Assembly: GCA_016208975.1 (NCBI GenBank)
Contig: JACQXA010000001.1
Coordinates: forward strand, 313,834 to 377,833
DNA: 64,000 nt
DNA from: Nitrospinota bacterium
Lineage (GTDB): Bacteria; Nitrospinota_A; UBA7883; JACRLM01
Direction of reading: 5' to 3'
Part shown: piece by piece, positions 46,978 to 56,159 of the stretch
How positions within the stretch are numbered: the first letter of the stretch is position 1
How the letters are laid out: every line of letters starts with the position of its first letter
The notes under the pieces: generated by a model
Database searches by the model: none
What the model saw: the letters and a program-made list of their open reading frames with translations, nothing else
Told to the model about the DNA's origin: nothing
Made by a program: the position numbers and the translations under genes

Positions 46978-47801
46978 CATCCCACTCACCAATAAACTAC
47001 GCGGGATTCACCGACATGGGAAAGGTGCGCAAACGCAACGAAGACGCGCTGTTCGCCGATCCCATAAACGGTTTGTTCATAGTGGCCGACGGCATGGGGG
47101 GCCACGCCTCGGGCAACCTGGCTTCCAAAATAGTGGTGGAGACGCTTCCCACCGTCCTGTTGTCAAGGCTGGACGGCATTTTCAATTTGTCGGACCCTTC
47201 GGCGGCGCAAAAAACATGTCAGGCCATTAAAGAGCTTTCAGACCGTGTCCGTTCGGAGAGCGAGGGCAAGCCGGGATTCTCCGGCATGGGCTCCACCGTG
47301 GTATTGGCATTGGCGCGGAACGGGTTGGCGCTGGTGGCCCATTTGGGAGACAGCCGTGCGTATCTTTTCCGCAACGGCAGGCTCCAGAAACTCACCCGGG
47401 ACCATTCTGTGGTGCAGATATTGTTCGACGCCGGGGAGCTTACCCAGGCGGAGATGGAAACCCACCCCGCAAAAAACCAGATCACGCGGTTCGTGGGAAT
47501 GAGAGGAGACGCCCAGCCGGAAGCCAGGGTTGTTGAACTGGCCCATGGAGACAGGCTCCTGTTATGTTCCGACGGGCTCACCGGCATGGTGGACGAAACC
47601 GCCATATCCAAAAAACTCCTCGAAGAGGCGGATACGGAAAGCGCGTGCCAGGCCCTGGTGAAAATGGCCAACGACGCAGGAGGCAAAGACAACATCACCG
47701 TTGCGTTAATGGACTGGCGCGGCCCGCAAACCGCCAGGCCAGACCCGGACCTTTACAAGACAACCGTAAAAGTCCCCATTCACAAGAACCCGAAAGGATA
47801 G
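46974..47801 (+). CDS. PP2C-type Ser/Thr protein phosphatase
   Basis: This 275-residue phosphatase has the PPM/PP2C motifs: KRNEDALF (Asp ligand), VADGMGGHASG, GMGSTVVLAL, HLGDSRAYLF, LTRDHSVVQ, LLLCSDGLTGMVD and AGGKDNITVAL. Metal-coordinating aspartates are all in place, so Mn2+/Mg2+-dependent dephosphorylation is expected. It sits between two Ser/Thr kinases, overlapping the FHA kinase by 4 bases and lying 3 bases before the WD40 kinase. It most likely reverses their autophosphorylation or that of shared substrates. Confidence 0.94.
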   Translation: MTSHSPINYAGFTDMGKVRKRNEDALFADPINGLFIVADGMGGHASGNLASKIVVETLPTVLLSRLDGIFNLSDPSAAQKTCQAIKELSDRVRSESEGKPGFSGMGSTVVLALARNGLALVAHLGDSRAYLFRNGRLQKLTRDHSVVQILFDAGELTQAEMETHPAKNQITRFVGMRGDAQPEARVVELAHGDRLLLCSDGLTGMVDETAISKKLLEEADTESACQALVKMANDAGGKDNITVALMDWRGPQTARPDPDLYKTTVKVPIHKNPKG

Positions 47802-47804
47802 TAG

Positions 47805-50800
47805 ATGGAGAAGGAACCGGCGGCCAAATGCCCCAATTGCGGCGCGAAATATACGCATTTAAAGCCGGAGCATCTGGGCAAATCCATCAAGTGCGTCAAA
47901 TGCGGCCAATCTTTCCGGCTGGAGCCTGAAGGGGCTACCGGACCGGCGCAGACAATTATGTTCAACGCGCCCAACCCCCCCGCCGAACCGGCCACCACCG
48001 TCCTGTACGACGAGGCTCCGCCCGCACCCGCCCAAACCACGATTTACGACAACGAACAACAAAATGAGCCTTCAGCCACCATCATCCACGAGCAGTCTCC
48101 GCTGGAGACCGTCATGGAGGAAACCGGGCCCGCCATAACCATCACCGCCCCTGCGCTGGAAGAGGATGTAGCCGAAGCACCGGAAAGCGCCGAAGCGGAA
48201 AACGTTCCGCTGGACTGGACACCGGGTGACAACATCCTGAACCTGTACCAGGTGGAAAGCCTGCTGGGCGAGGGCGGCATGGGCAAGGTGTATAAAGTGC
48301 GCCATCTGGGGTGGGACACCACCCTGGCCGTAAAATGCCCAAGGCCCGAAGAGCTTAAAAGGGCGGGCGGGGCCGAGAATTTCGAGCGGGAGGCGGAGAC
48401 TTGGGTGAACCTGGGGCTCCATCCCAACATCGTAAGCTGTTATTACGTAAGAAGGCTTGGCGGCCTGCCCCGGGTATTCGCGGAATTTATCGACGGCGGA
48501 AGCATGCAGGAGTGGATCCGCAAGGGACAGCTGAAAGACCTGGGCGCCATGCTGGACGTATCCATCCAGTTCGCCTGGGGGTTGCATTATTCGCACGAGC
48601 TGGGCATCGTCCATCAGGACATAAAACCGGCCAACGTTATGATGACCGCCAACGGCGTGGCCAAAGTGACCGACTTCGGCCTGGCCCGGGCATGGGGCGG
48701 CGGCGCTGGGGAAAGCTCCGGCGCCGTGGCGGCGGGCGGGATGACGCTGGCCTATTGCTCGCCGGAACAGGCGGAAAGAAAACCTTTGTCCCGAAGGAGC
48801 GACATCTGGTCGTGGGCGGTTTCGATACTGGAGATGTTCACCGGCGAGGTTACATGGATGTCCGGCGCCGTGGCGGACGCGGCGCTTGAAGATTTCCTTG
48901 CCCGCAAGGCCACGGCAACCGCCATGCCCAAGGCGCTGGCGGAGCTTTTGAAATGGTGTCTGGCCCAGGAGCCTTCCGGCAGGCCCGCCACCATGATGGA
49001 CGTGGCCCGGGTGCTGGTGGAAATATACAAGAAGGAAACAGGCATCCCCTACCCCCGGCGGGAACCGAAGACCAGCAAGGCCATGGCCGACAGCTTAAAC
49101 AACCGGGCCGTGTCACTTCTCGACTTGGGCCGGGCGCAGGAGGCCACCAATCTCTGGGAAGAGGCTTTGAAAACCCAGCCTCACCATCCCGAGGCCACGT
49201 TCAACTGGAGCATGGCACAGTGGCGCGCGGGACATCTTACCGACCTGGACACTACCCACAGCCTTGCGGAAGCGTTCAAGTCCCACCCGGAAAGCTGGGT
49301 GTGTCCGTATCTGGCGGGGCTTGCCCATATGGAGCGGGACGATTACGCCACGGCGGTGGAGATACTCGCAAGCGCCGTCCAGCTTGAGGGGCCGAAGGAA
49401 GTTGAAACCGCCATCGTCGCCTCCAAAGAGCGGTTGGAAAAATCCCGCAGGCTCATCAATTCGCTACTGGCCCACCCCAAGGGAGTGAACGGGGTGGATA
49501 TATCCTCTGGCCCCTCGCCTTTGCTCATCACCGGCGGGGACGACCGGGTGGCTATCATATGGAACGCGCAGACCGGCGCCATGGTGAAAGAGTTGGCGCA
49601 AGGCCACTCATCCATCAACCGGGTGGCCATATCCGACGACGGCAAGCTGGCCGTTACCGCCACTTACAAAACCCTCTTCTTCTGGAACCCGGCCAATGGC
49701 GTCCAGATCCGCTCCGTTGACGCGCACGAGGGCTGGATTGGCGCGGTGTCACTTTCCGCCGGCGGGTCGCGGTTGATAACCTCCGGGTGGGACGGATTGG
49801 TGAAGCTGATAAACACATCCACCGGCGAGACTGAACATTCGTTTGAAGACTGTTCCGGTGGAGCGGTGATAAGCGCCAACGGTAAAGTGGCCGCTTACGG
49901 CGCCGCCAGCAACAAGGTGAATGTGATTAACGCCCATACCGGCGCGAAGGTGATGGAGATAGTCACAGACCCTGGCCCCATAAGCCTCTCCGCCGACGGC
50001 GCCCTGCTGGCCTGCGCGTCGCTGGACAACACTATAAAGGTGTTCGAATCCGCCACGGGCCGTTTGCTAAAAACCCTCACGGGGCTTAGCGAATGTATAA
50101 CCTCCGTACATATCTCCAGCGACGGCAAACAGGTTTTGGGCGGCGGGTACGACGGTTCCGTGCGGTTATGGAACGTAAGGAGCGGCAGGTTGATCCGGAC
50201 CTTTGAGGGCCATAGCGATGTGGTCAACTGCGTAAAACTCAACGCCGAGGGTACGCTGGCCGTCTCCTGCGGTATGGATGGCGCTGTGAAGCTGTGGGCC
50301 GTCACCGCCCAGGAGCCTTTCCGCGCCCCCATGGCCCTGTGCAGGATAACCGACAGCGAAACGGCCCTCTCCGCCGGTGTGGAATATGAAACGCGCCTGT
50401 CCGAGGCGCGGGAGGCCATTTCAGCCAACGATCTTCCTTTAGCTGTGGGCAAGATCCGCGAGGCCCGCTCCCAGAAGGGTTATAGCCGTGGCGCCGAGGC
50501 TTTAGGTTTGCTGGGCTCGCTTTATTTGCGATTGCCGCGCCAAATACTATTGGGCGGTTGGGAAGGGGCCGCCCTGACCGGCCACGGCGCCGACGTTACC
50601 GCCGTGGACATAAGTTTGGACGGCGGCATGGCCCTGTCCGCCTGCGCCGACAGGCGCATAAGGCTGTGGGCCGTGGAAACCGGCGCGCTTATAAAAGACC
50701 TTGAGGGGCATACCGACAGGGTGAACACCGCACGCATAAGCAGAGACGGCGGCTACGTTTTGTCCGGCTCCGGCGACTGGAAAGTGAAACTGTGGGACAC

Positions 50801-51896
50801 CGGAACGGGCGCATGTTTGAAAACCTTTGAAGGGCATGGCGGGCCGGTGAACAGCGTGGCGTTCAGCGGCGACGGCGTATTCGGCGTGTCTGGCGGCGGC
50901 GACGGCATGGTGTACCTGTGGGGGATTAACTCCGGCCGGGCGGCCCGCCGGTTCGCGGGGCATGGCGGGGCGGTGAACAGCGTGGACATCACAGGAGACG
51001 CGCGTTTCATAATCTCCGGCGGCGACGATAAAGACCTGCGCCTGTGGGACACGGTGAGCGGCGACATGATAACCGTTTTGCGCGGGCATACCCGCTCCGT
51101 CCATTCCGTGGCGTTCAGTTTCGACGGCTCGCAGGCCGTGTCCGGCGGGGCGGACGGCGCCATAAGGTTGTGGAACATCGCTACCGGCGAGCTTTTAAGG
51201 GTTATAGAAGACGGCGGAGAGATTATGTCCGTGTCCATCAGCGTGGATGGCGGGCGGATAATATCCGGCGGGGCGGAGGGCGCCATAAAACTTTGGGACA
51301 CCGCAACGGGCCAGCTTATCCGGTCGTTCAAGGGGCATTCATCGGCGGTGAGTTCCGCAAGGCTTGGGTGGGACGGGCGATACGCCGTGTCCGGCTCCGC
51401 CGACAGGGCGTTAAAAGTGTGGATACTGGATTGGGAGCTGGACGGGAAAACCCCGGGGTTGTGGGACGAAAAAGCCCTCACCTACCTCTCCGGTTTTCTC
51501 ATGGAGAAAGCCCCGTACGCCGGAGCGTTGCCCGAAGGCAGAGACCCGTTTGAAAACGAAATAACCGCATCGCTCACCCGCAAAGGCAAACCCGCCTGGG
51601 ACGAGGAAGATATAGAGAACCTGTTCTTCACCCTGGGATGCGCCGGATTCGGATGGCTGGAACGGGCCGGGGTGGAACGGCGGTTAAAGGAGCTGGCCGC
51701 AAACTGGGCCCCGCCTCCTCCGCCGGACAGGACCATCTACACCAAAACAAGGCAGATCGTGGAAGGCATCTACGACAAGGAAATGGAAGAGAAAGGAGCG
51801 GTGCTGATCACGGAAGGCGAATCCGCCGCGCCAAAAGCGCCGGAGAAAAAACCGTCATTCTTCGCCAGGCTGTTCGGGAGAGGCGGGAAGAAGTAA
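47805..51896 (+). CDS. Ser/Thr kinase with N-terminal zinc ribbon, TPR region and two WD40 propellers
   Basis: This 1363-residue protein starts with a zinc ribbon (CPNCGAKYTHLKPEHLG, then CVKCGQSF), a Pro/Ala/Glu linker and a kinase domain (about 146-405; LLGEGGMGKVYKV, VKCPRP). The catalytic loop reads HQDIKPANV (H270-D272), with Gln where Arg is usual; DFGLA is intact. A TPR-like region (about 430-545) precedes fourteen WD40-type repeats in two groups of seven (about 553-850 and 920-1215). Many end in the RLW, KLW or RVWN-type strand. A C-terminal domain of about 140 residues is unassigned. It is likely a signalling scaffold, coupled to the PP2C gene. Confidence 0.9.
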   Translation: MEKEPAAKCPNCGAKYTHLKPEHLGKSIKCVKCGQSFRLEPEGATGPAQTIMFNAPNPPAEPATTVLYDEAPPAPAQTTIYDNEQQNEPSATIIHEQSPLETVMEETGPAITITAPALEEDVAEAPESAEAENVPLDWTPGDNILNLYQVESLLGEGGMGKVYKVRHLGWDTTLAVKCPRPEELKRAGGAENFEREAETWVNLGLHPNIVSCYYVRRLGGLPRVFAEFIDGGSMQEWIRKGQLKDLGAMLDVSIQFAWGLHYSHELGIVHQDIKPANVMMTANGVAKVTDFGLARAWGGGAGESSGAVAAGGMTLAYCSPEQAERKPLSRRSDIWSWAVSILEMFTGEVTWMSGAVADAALEDFLARKATATAMPKALAELLKWCLAQEPSGRPATMMDVARVLVEIYKKETGIPYPRREPKTSKAMADSLNNRAVSLLDLGRAQEATNLWEEALKTQPHHPEATFNWSMAQWRAGHLTDLDTTHSLAEAFKSHPESWVCPYLAGLAHMERDDYATAVEILASAVQLEGPKEVETAIVASKERLEKSRRLINSLLAHPKGVNGVDISSGPSPLLITGGDDRVAIIWNAQTGAMVKELAQGHSSINRVAISDDGKLAVTATYKTLFFWNPANGVQIRSVDAHEGWIGAVSLSAGGSRLITSGWDGLVKLINTSTGETEHSFEDCSGGAVISANGKVAAYGAASNKVNVINAHTGAKVMEIVTDPGPISLSADGALLACASLDNTIKVFESATGRLLKTLTGLSECITSVHISSDGKQVLGGGYDGSVRLWNVRSGRLIRTFEGHSDVVNCVKLNAEGTLAVSCGMDGAVKLWAVTAQEPFRAPMALCRITDSETALSAGVEYETRLSEAREAISANDLPLAVGKIREARSQKGYSRGAEALGLLGSLYLRLPRQILLGGWEGAALTGHGADVTAVDISLDGGMALSACADRRIRLWAVETGALIKDLEGHTDRVNTARISRDGGYVLSGSGDWKVKLWDTGTGACLKTFEGHGGPVNSVAFSGDGVFGVSGGGDGMVYLWGINSGRAARRFAGHGGAVNSVDITGDARFIISGGDDKDLRLWDTVSGDMITVLRGHTRSVHSVAFSFDGSQAVSGGADGAIRLWNIATGELLRVIEDGGEIMSVSISVDGGRIISGGAEGAIKLWDTATGQLIRSFKGHSSAVSSARLGWDGRYAVSGSADRALKVWILDWELDGKTPGLWDEKALTYLSGFLMEKAPYAGALPEGRDPFENEITASLTRKGKPAWDEEDIENLFFTLGCAGFGWLERAGVERRLKELAANWAPPPPPDRTIYTKTRQIVEGIYDKEMEEKGAVLITEGESAAPKAPEKKPSFFARLFGRGGKK

Positions 51897-51914
51897 TTTG
51901 GCGTAGAAATCCGT

Positions 51915-51941
51915 TTGAGCGTTCCGATTATCTTTTATACT
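51915..51941 (+). promoter_or_regulatory. Possible promoter for the porin and cobalt transport genes
   Basis: TTGAGC (51915-51920) and TATACT (51936-51941) are separated by 15 bases, slightly short of the optimum. The leader to the porin ATG at 52078 would be about 130 bases. I looked for a cobalamin or NiCo riboswitch in it and found no convincing core. Confidence 0.4.
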
Positions 51942-52077
51942 CGTATGGAGCCGGGATTGGAATTGCGCCGGTCCTTTCCTGAATACCGGATGTCATTCTG
52001 CGGCGCCAGCGGCTGTAAGCCTGGCGGGTAAACAACAAACGTTTTGAGGTGAATTCCATCGTGAAGGGGAGATTGTG

Positions 52078-53211
52078 ATGAATTCAACGGTTTTAAGATT
52101 GTTCATGGCGTTAACGGCCCTTGCCGCTTTACCTTTCCCTGCCTTTGCCGGGGAGGGCGAGGAAAAACAACCCAGGTGGTACGAGTCCCTCAACGCCGCC
52201 GCGGGAATAACCACCGTTATCCAGGGAACATCCGGCAACGATTACGGCGATTACAAGGACAGGACCGATTACGCATACTCCGCCGATGTGGAGCTTTCCA
52301 CCGAGATAAAGCCCGGCCACGGCTTTTTCATCGTCTTTGAAACCGGCGACGGTGACGGCGCCAACGACAACCTGGGTTCCCGCTCCATTCCAAACTACGA
52401 CGCATTCATCGCCATTGTGGAGGGCGAGCAAAGGCTTAACGTCAGCCAGGCTTATTACGAGGGGGCTTTCGCCGGTGGGGCCGTTACTCTGGACATCGGC
52501 AAGATGGACCATCACGCCATCACCGACACCAACGCATACGCCAACGACGAGACAGCCCAGTTCGTGAACGGGCTTTTCGTGCGCTCGGCGGGGGTGGTGT
52601 TCCCGGAGCATGAAAACTATTACGCATACACCATAGCCCTCACCCTGCGGCCGGTTGATTTTGTCTCGCTGATCATCGCTTACGCCAAGCATGAAACAGA
52701 GGATATATTCAACAAAGGCATGACCGTGGCGGAGCTGGGCCTGCACCCTGTTATCAGCGGGTCGCAGGGCAATTACCGCATCGTCTATCTAAACCACGAT
52801 AACGGATACACCGATTACAGGACCGGGGAGTCCAAAAGCGGAACCGGATTCGTGATAAGCGCCGACCAGGCCTTGGGCGATTACCTGGGCGTGTTCGCCC
52901 GCTACGCCCAGGCGGACGACACCATTGAACAGTTCCAGGTGAAATCCGCAATCAGCGGCGGCGCGCAGGTTAACGGCTCCGCATGGGGGCTGGAGGCGGA
53001 CGCGCTGGGCATAGCCTATGGAAAGCTGGAGCTGAATAAGGATCTTGTTACGGAGAACAATGATGGAGAATCGGTGGCGGAGGTATATTACCGCCATCAG
53101 GTGGCCGAAAACTTCGGACTCACCGCCGACGGGCAGTTTTTCTCCAACCTGGAGCGCCCGGAGAAACGGAACGTGTCGGTGTTCAGCCTGAGGGCCCAGG
53201 CGGATTTTTAG
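52078..53211 (+). CDS. Outer-membrane beta-barrel porin, possibly OprB-like
   Basis: This 377-residue protein has a signal peptide (VLRLFMALTALAALPFPAFAG) and an alternating-hydrophobic beta-strand pattern through the mature part. It ends in Phe (SLRAQADF), the usual C-terminal signal for barrel insertion. GTSGNDYGDYKDR, IVFETGDGDGANDN and ITDTNAYANDE are Asp/Asn-rich loops. The layout resembles carbohydrate-selective (OprB-like) or short-chain porins. GGGGAG lies 6 bases before ATG 52078. It directly precedes cbiM (94 bases), so a role in metal or chelate entry is possible by context only. Confidence 0.75.
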   Translation: MNSTVLRLFMALTALAALPFPAFAGEGEEKQPRWYESLNAAAGITTVIQGTSGNDYGDYKDRTDYAYSADVELSTEIKPGHGFFIVFETGDGDGANDNLGSRSIPNYDAFIAIVEGEQRLNVSQAYYEGAFAGGAVTLDIGKMDHHAITDTNAYANDETAQFVNGLFVRSAGVVFPEHENYYAYTIALTLRPVDFVSLIIAYAKHETEDIFNKGMTVAELGLHPVISGSQGNYRIVYLNHDNGYTDYRTGESKSGTGFVISADQALGDYLGVFARYAQADDTIEQFQVKSAISGGAQVNGSAWGLEADALGIAYGKLELNKDLVTENNDGESVAEVYYRHQVAENFGLTADGQFFSNLERPEKRNVSVFSLRAQADF

Positions 53212-53305
53212 ACCGCGAAGGGCCTTTGCCGCAAATAAAATTGTTCTCCGGCGCGCAAATTCCGGGAAAATGATATTTAGAGCGCAGTAGCTGGGAGTCT
53301 TGACA

Positions 53306-53971
53306 ATGCATTTGCCCGACGGATTTATAACCGGCGAGATAAACCTTCTGTCGGCGGCGGTGTCTGCCGCCGCGCTGGGGGTGGCGCTGAAAAAAAGCGG
53401 CGAGGAATTGGGCGACAGGCAGGCGCCCATGCTGGGGGTAACCTCCGCCTTCGTATTCGCCGCTCAAATGATAAATTTCCCCATCGCCGCTGGAACTTCC
53501 GGCCATTTTCTGGGCGCATCCTTTGCCGCCATCATGCTTGGGCCGTTCAACGCGCTCATCGTAATGGCGCTGGCGCTCACCCTCCAATGCCTTTTATTCG
53601 CCGACGGCGGGCTTACCACGCTGGGTACCAATTTCCTGAACATGGGCTTGATTGGCGGGTTCGGGGCGTATTGCGTTTTCATCGTACTCAAGGCGATTCT
53701 TCCACAAAGCAAGAGCGGAATGTTGACTGCCTCGGCTATCGCCTCGTGGTTCTCGGTATTCGCCAGCGGCGCCCTTTGCGGCGTTGAACTGGGGCTGTCG
53801 GGCGCGGCTCCGCTCCACCTGGCCGTTTCCGCCATGGGAGGGACCCACGCCATCATCGGCGTCGGCGAGGCGGTAATAACCTCCACGGTGCTTTCCTTGG
53901 CGCTGAACGCCCGGCCGGATATCGTTCGCGGCTTCCAATACGCCACTGTCCGGCGGGAGCCGCAACCATGA
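53306..53971 (+). CDS. cbiM: Cobalt/nickel ECF transporter substrate-binding membrane protein CbiM
   Basis: This 221-residue membrane protein begins MHLPDGF, where the N-terminal Met-His is known to coordinate Co2+ or Ni2+ in CbiM/NikM; this makes ATG 53306 the start. Six or seven hydrophobic helices follow, with MINFPIAAGTSGHFLGA, GGLTTLGTNFLNMG and HAIIGVGEAVITS typical of the family. GGGAG lies 8 bases upstream. It heads a cbiM-cbiN-cbiQ-cbiO run in which all four genes overlap by 4 bases. Whether Co2+ or Ni2+ is the physiological substrate cannot be read from sequence. Confidence 0.95.
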   Translation: MHLPDGFITGEINLLSAAVSAAALGVALKKSGEELGDRQAPMLGVTSAFVFAAQMINFPIAAGTSGHFLGASFAAIMLGPFNALIVMALALTLQCLLFADGGLTTLGTNFLNMGLIGGFGAYCVFIVLKAILPQSKSGMLTASAIASWFSVFASGALCGVELGLSGAAPLHLAVSAMGGTHAIIGVGEAVITSTVLSLALNARPDIVRGFQYATVRREPQP

Positions 53972-54276
53972 AAAGCCGCCGTACATTTTTCATGGCCGCC
54001 TTCGCCGTAAGCGTGATGATAGCCGCTATTGTCTCCCCCTTCGCCTCCACCGCGCCGGACGGGCTGGAACGGGTGGCGGAAGACCTGGGATTTTCCGCCA
54101 AGGCTTCCGATCCCTCTGTCAACGCGCCTCTGGCCGATTATTCAACGCCGGGGGTGGAATCTGAGTCTGTCTCCACCGGTGTCGCCGGTATCTCCGGGGT
54201 GATAATTGTGTTCGCCGCCGGAGCCGGGCTAGGGCTTATCCTTTCATGGCTGAGAGGCTCGAACGGCCGTAGATGA
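53968..54276 (+). CDS. cbiN: Cobalt/nickel transporter accessory protein CbiN/PDGLE domain
   Basis: This 102-residue protein has an N-terminal transmembrane helix (FFMAAFAVSVMIAAIVSPFA), the motif STAPDGLERVAED of the PDGLE/CbiN family and a second helix near the C-terminus (GISGVIIVFAAGAGLGLILSW). CbiN-like proteins are needed with CbiM for metal loading. It overlaps cbiM and cbiQ by ATGA at both ends. Confidence 0.9.
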   Translation: MKSRRTFFMAAFAVSVMIAAIVSPFASTAPDGLERVAEDLGFSAKASDPSVNAPLADYSTPGVESESVSTGVAGISGVIIVFAAGAGLGLILSWLRGSNGRR

Positions 54277-55037
54277 GCCACGCCTTTTTCGACAGGTACA
54301 CCACCCTTAAAACGCCGGTACACATGCTGGACGCCCGGATAAAAATAGCCGTGGCCCTCATTTTGATAGTCTCCACGGTCAGCCTTCCAAAATACTCATT
54401 CCCGGTTTACGCGGTGTATTTCGCGTTCATCATCGCCGTAACGGCGCTGGCGCGTGTCCCTTTCGGATACCTGTTCAAACGGTCTCTTGTGGTGGCTCCG
54501 TTCGCTTTGGCGGCGGCGGTGTTCATGCCTTTCACCATAAGTGGCTCCGGTGACGCTGTTTTTCAGGCCGGGCCCATTACAGCATATCACGCCGGGTTCA
54601 TGGCGTTTTTCAACGCTGTGTCCAAGTCTTACGTTGGTGTTCTAATGGTTATCGCCCTTACGGCGGTTACACCGTTTCCCAAACTTCTTGAAGGTCTGGA
54701 ACGGCTCCGCGTACCCGGAATGTTTGTTACGCTCACAGGTTTCACGTATCGTTACCTGTTCGTGCTGATAGAAGAGGTGAAACGGATGAAACGGGCGCGG
54801 GACTTGCGGTTTTACGGTGGCCGGTGGCTGTGGCAGGCTGGTACCGCCGGACAAATGGCCGGGTCGCTGTTCCTGCGAAGTTTCGAACGGGGCGAAAGGG
54901 TTTACAACGCCATGCTCTCCAGAGGTTTCGACGGCGTGTTCCGGGGCGGGAGCGGAAGGCCGTTGAACGGGATGGACTGGTCGGCGCTTATAATTTCCAC
55001 GGTGTTCATCACCGGCGCAAGGATGTTGCTTAAATGA
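54273..55037 (+). CDS. cbiQ: ECF transporter transmembrane protein CbiQ
   Basis: This 254-residue membrane protein is the T component, with helices around residues 25-55, 60-80 and 100-145 and the ATPase-coupling segments RARDLRFYGG and YNAMLSRGFDG (the conserved ARG-type motifs). TTLKTPVHMLDARIKI at the start is characteristic. It overlaps cbiN and cbiO by 4 bases each. It transmits ATP hydrolysis by CbiO to CbiM. Confidence 0.93.
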   Translation: MSHAFFDRYTTLKTPVHMLDARIKIAVALILIVSTVSLPKYSFPVYAVYFAFIIAVTALARVPFGYLFKRSLVVAPFALAAAVFMPFTISGSGDAVFQAGPITAYHAGFMAFFNAVSKSYVGVLMVIALTAVTPFPKLLEGLERLRVPGMFVTLTGFTYRYLFVLIEEVKRMKRARDLRFYGGRWLWQAGTAGQMAGSLFLRSFERGERVYNAMLSRGFDGVFRGGSGRPLNGMDWSALIISTVFITGARMLLK

Positions 55038-55741
55038 GCAATAACGCGGTTAGCTTACAGAACGTCTCCTACGTTTATCCCGATGGATACCACGCCCTGA
55101 CGGAGGTGTCTTTTACGGTGGAGCGGGGGGAACGGGTAGGCGTGGTGGGGGCCAACGGAGCCGGAAAATCCACACTACTTCTGGCGTTGGCCGGGGTTCT
55201 GCGCCCATCGGGTACGGTGGAGGTGGATGGAGTGAAGGTTGACGGCAAAAACCTGAAACAAGCGCGTAGGCGGATGGGCCTTGTGTTCCAGAACCCGGAC
55301 GACCAGCTTTTCTGCCCCACCTTGTACGACGATGTGGCTTTCGGCCCGCTGAACATGGGCATGCCGGAACATGAGGCGCGGCATAAAACACTTAACAGCA
55401 TAAAGTCCGTGGGGCTTGCGGGGCTGGAGGAGAAAAGCGCGTTCCATTTAAGCTATGGGCAGAAAAAACGCGCCGCCATCGCCACCGTGTTATCCATGGA
55501 CGTGTCCATCCTCGCCATGGACGAGCCGACGAGCAACCTTGATCCCAAGAGCAGGAAAGAGATAATCCACCTGCTGAAAGGGCTTGAACGCACGCAGATA
55601 ATCGCCACTCACGACTTCGGGCTGGTGAACGAGCTTTGCGGGCGGGTGGCGCTTTTGTCAGGCGGCCGCATCGCCGCCGAAGGCGCCCCGGCGGAGATAT
55701 TGGATGATCACGGCCTGTTAAAGGCCCACGGATTGGAGTAG
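55034..55741 (+). CDS. cbiO: ECF transporter ATP-binding protein CbiO
   Basis: This 235-residue ABC ATPase has Walker A GANGAGKSTLL, the Q-loop LVFQNPDDQLFCPT, signature LSYGQKKR, Walker B ILAMDEPTSNLD and the switch His in IIATHDFG. It closes the cbiMNQO operon; the stop is 2 bases from the convergent rbfA stop, with no room for a conventional terminator between them. Confidence 0.95.
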   Translation: MSNNAVSLQNVSYVYPDGYHALTEVSFTVERGERVGVVGANGAGKSTLLLALAGVLRPSGTVEVDGVKVDGKNLKQARRRMGLVFQNPDDQLFCPTLYDDVAFGPLNMGMPEHEARHKTLNSIKSVGLAGLEEKSAFHLSYGQKKRAAIATVLSMDVSILAMDEPTSNLDPKSRKEIIHLLKGLERTQIIATHDFGLVNELCGRVALLSGGRIAAEGAPAEILDDHGLLKAHGLE

Positions 55742-55742
55742 A

Positions 55743-56147
55743 TTACTCCGCCCCCTCCCCTTCGTTGCCCCCTTCGCCACCTTCAACGCCTCCAGTGCCG
55801 CCGGATGGCATGGCCTTGCGCAACAGCTCCTGTATCCTCGCGCCGCGTTCCATGCTGTCATCCAGCCTGAAAGTGAATTCCGGCGTCACCCGCATGGTAA
55901 GCCGTTTGCTGATAAGCGTGCGGATGAACCCCGCCCCGCTCTGCAAGGCTTTCATGGTTTTCGTTTTCTCGTCGTCGGAGCCTAAAACGGACACGAAAAT
56001 GTTCGCGTGCCGCAGGTCTTTGGCCACTTCCGCCCGGGTGACGGAGACGAACCCCAAGCGCGGATCTTTCATCTCCCGCTGGATAATGTGGGATATCTCC
56101 CGTACCAGTTCTTCGCCAACCCTGTCGGACCGGTGAAATCTTTTCAT
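55743..56147 (-). CDS. rbfA: Ribosome-binding factor A
   Basis: This 134-residue protein matches RbfA, a 30S maturation factor. It has FHRSDRVGEELVREISHIIQ, DPRLGFVSVTRAEVAKDLRHANIFVSV-type KH-like core and LRVTPEFTFRLDDSMERGARI-like end (here LTMRVTPEFTFRLDDS). A Gly/Glu-rich tail of about 20 residues is added at the C-terminus. It lies 12 bases after DUF503, a common pairing between infB and truB in other genomes, but infB is not next to it in this window. Confidence 0.95.
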   Translation of the reverse strand: MKRFHRSDRVGEELVREISHIIQREMKDPRLGFVSVTRAEVAKDLRHANIFVSVLGSDDEKTKTMKALQSGAGFIRTLISKRLTMRVTPEFTFRLDDSMERGARIQELLRKAMPSGGTGGVEGGEGGNEGEGAE

Positions 56148-56159
56148 AACGCCTCTAAA

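Noticed and set aside
47805-51896. DNA-level tandem repeat in the WD40 region
   Set aside because: The periodicity is at the protein level (WD40 blades of about 42 residues); nucleotide copies are diverged, so it is not a separate DNA repeat.
51897-52077. Cobalamin or NiCo riboswitch before the porin/cbiMNQO genes
   Set aside because: I found no recognisable conserved core in the 181 bases; the space is also short for a cobalamin riboswitch.
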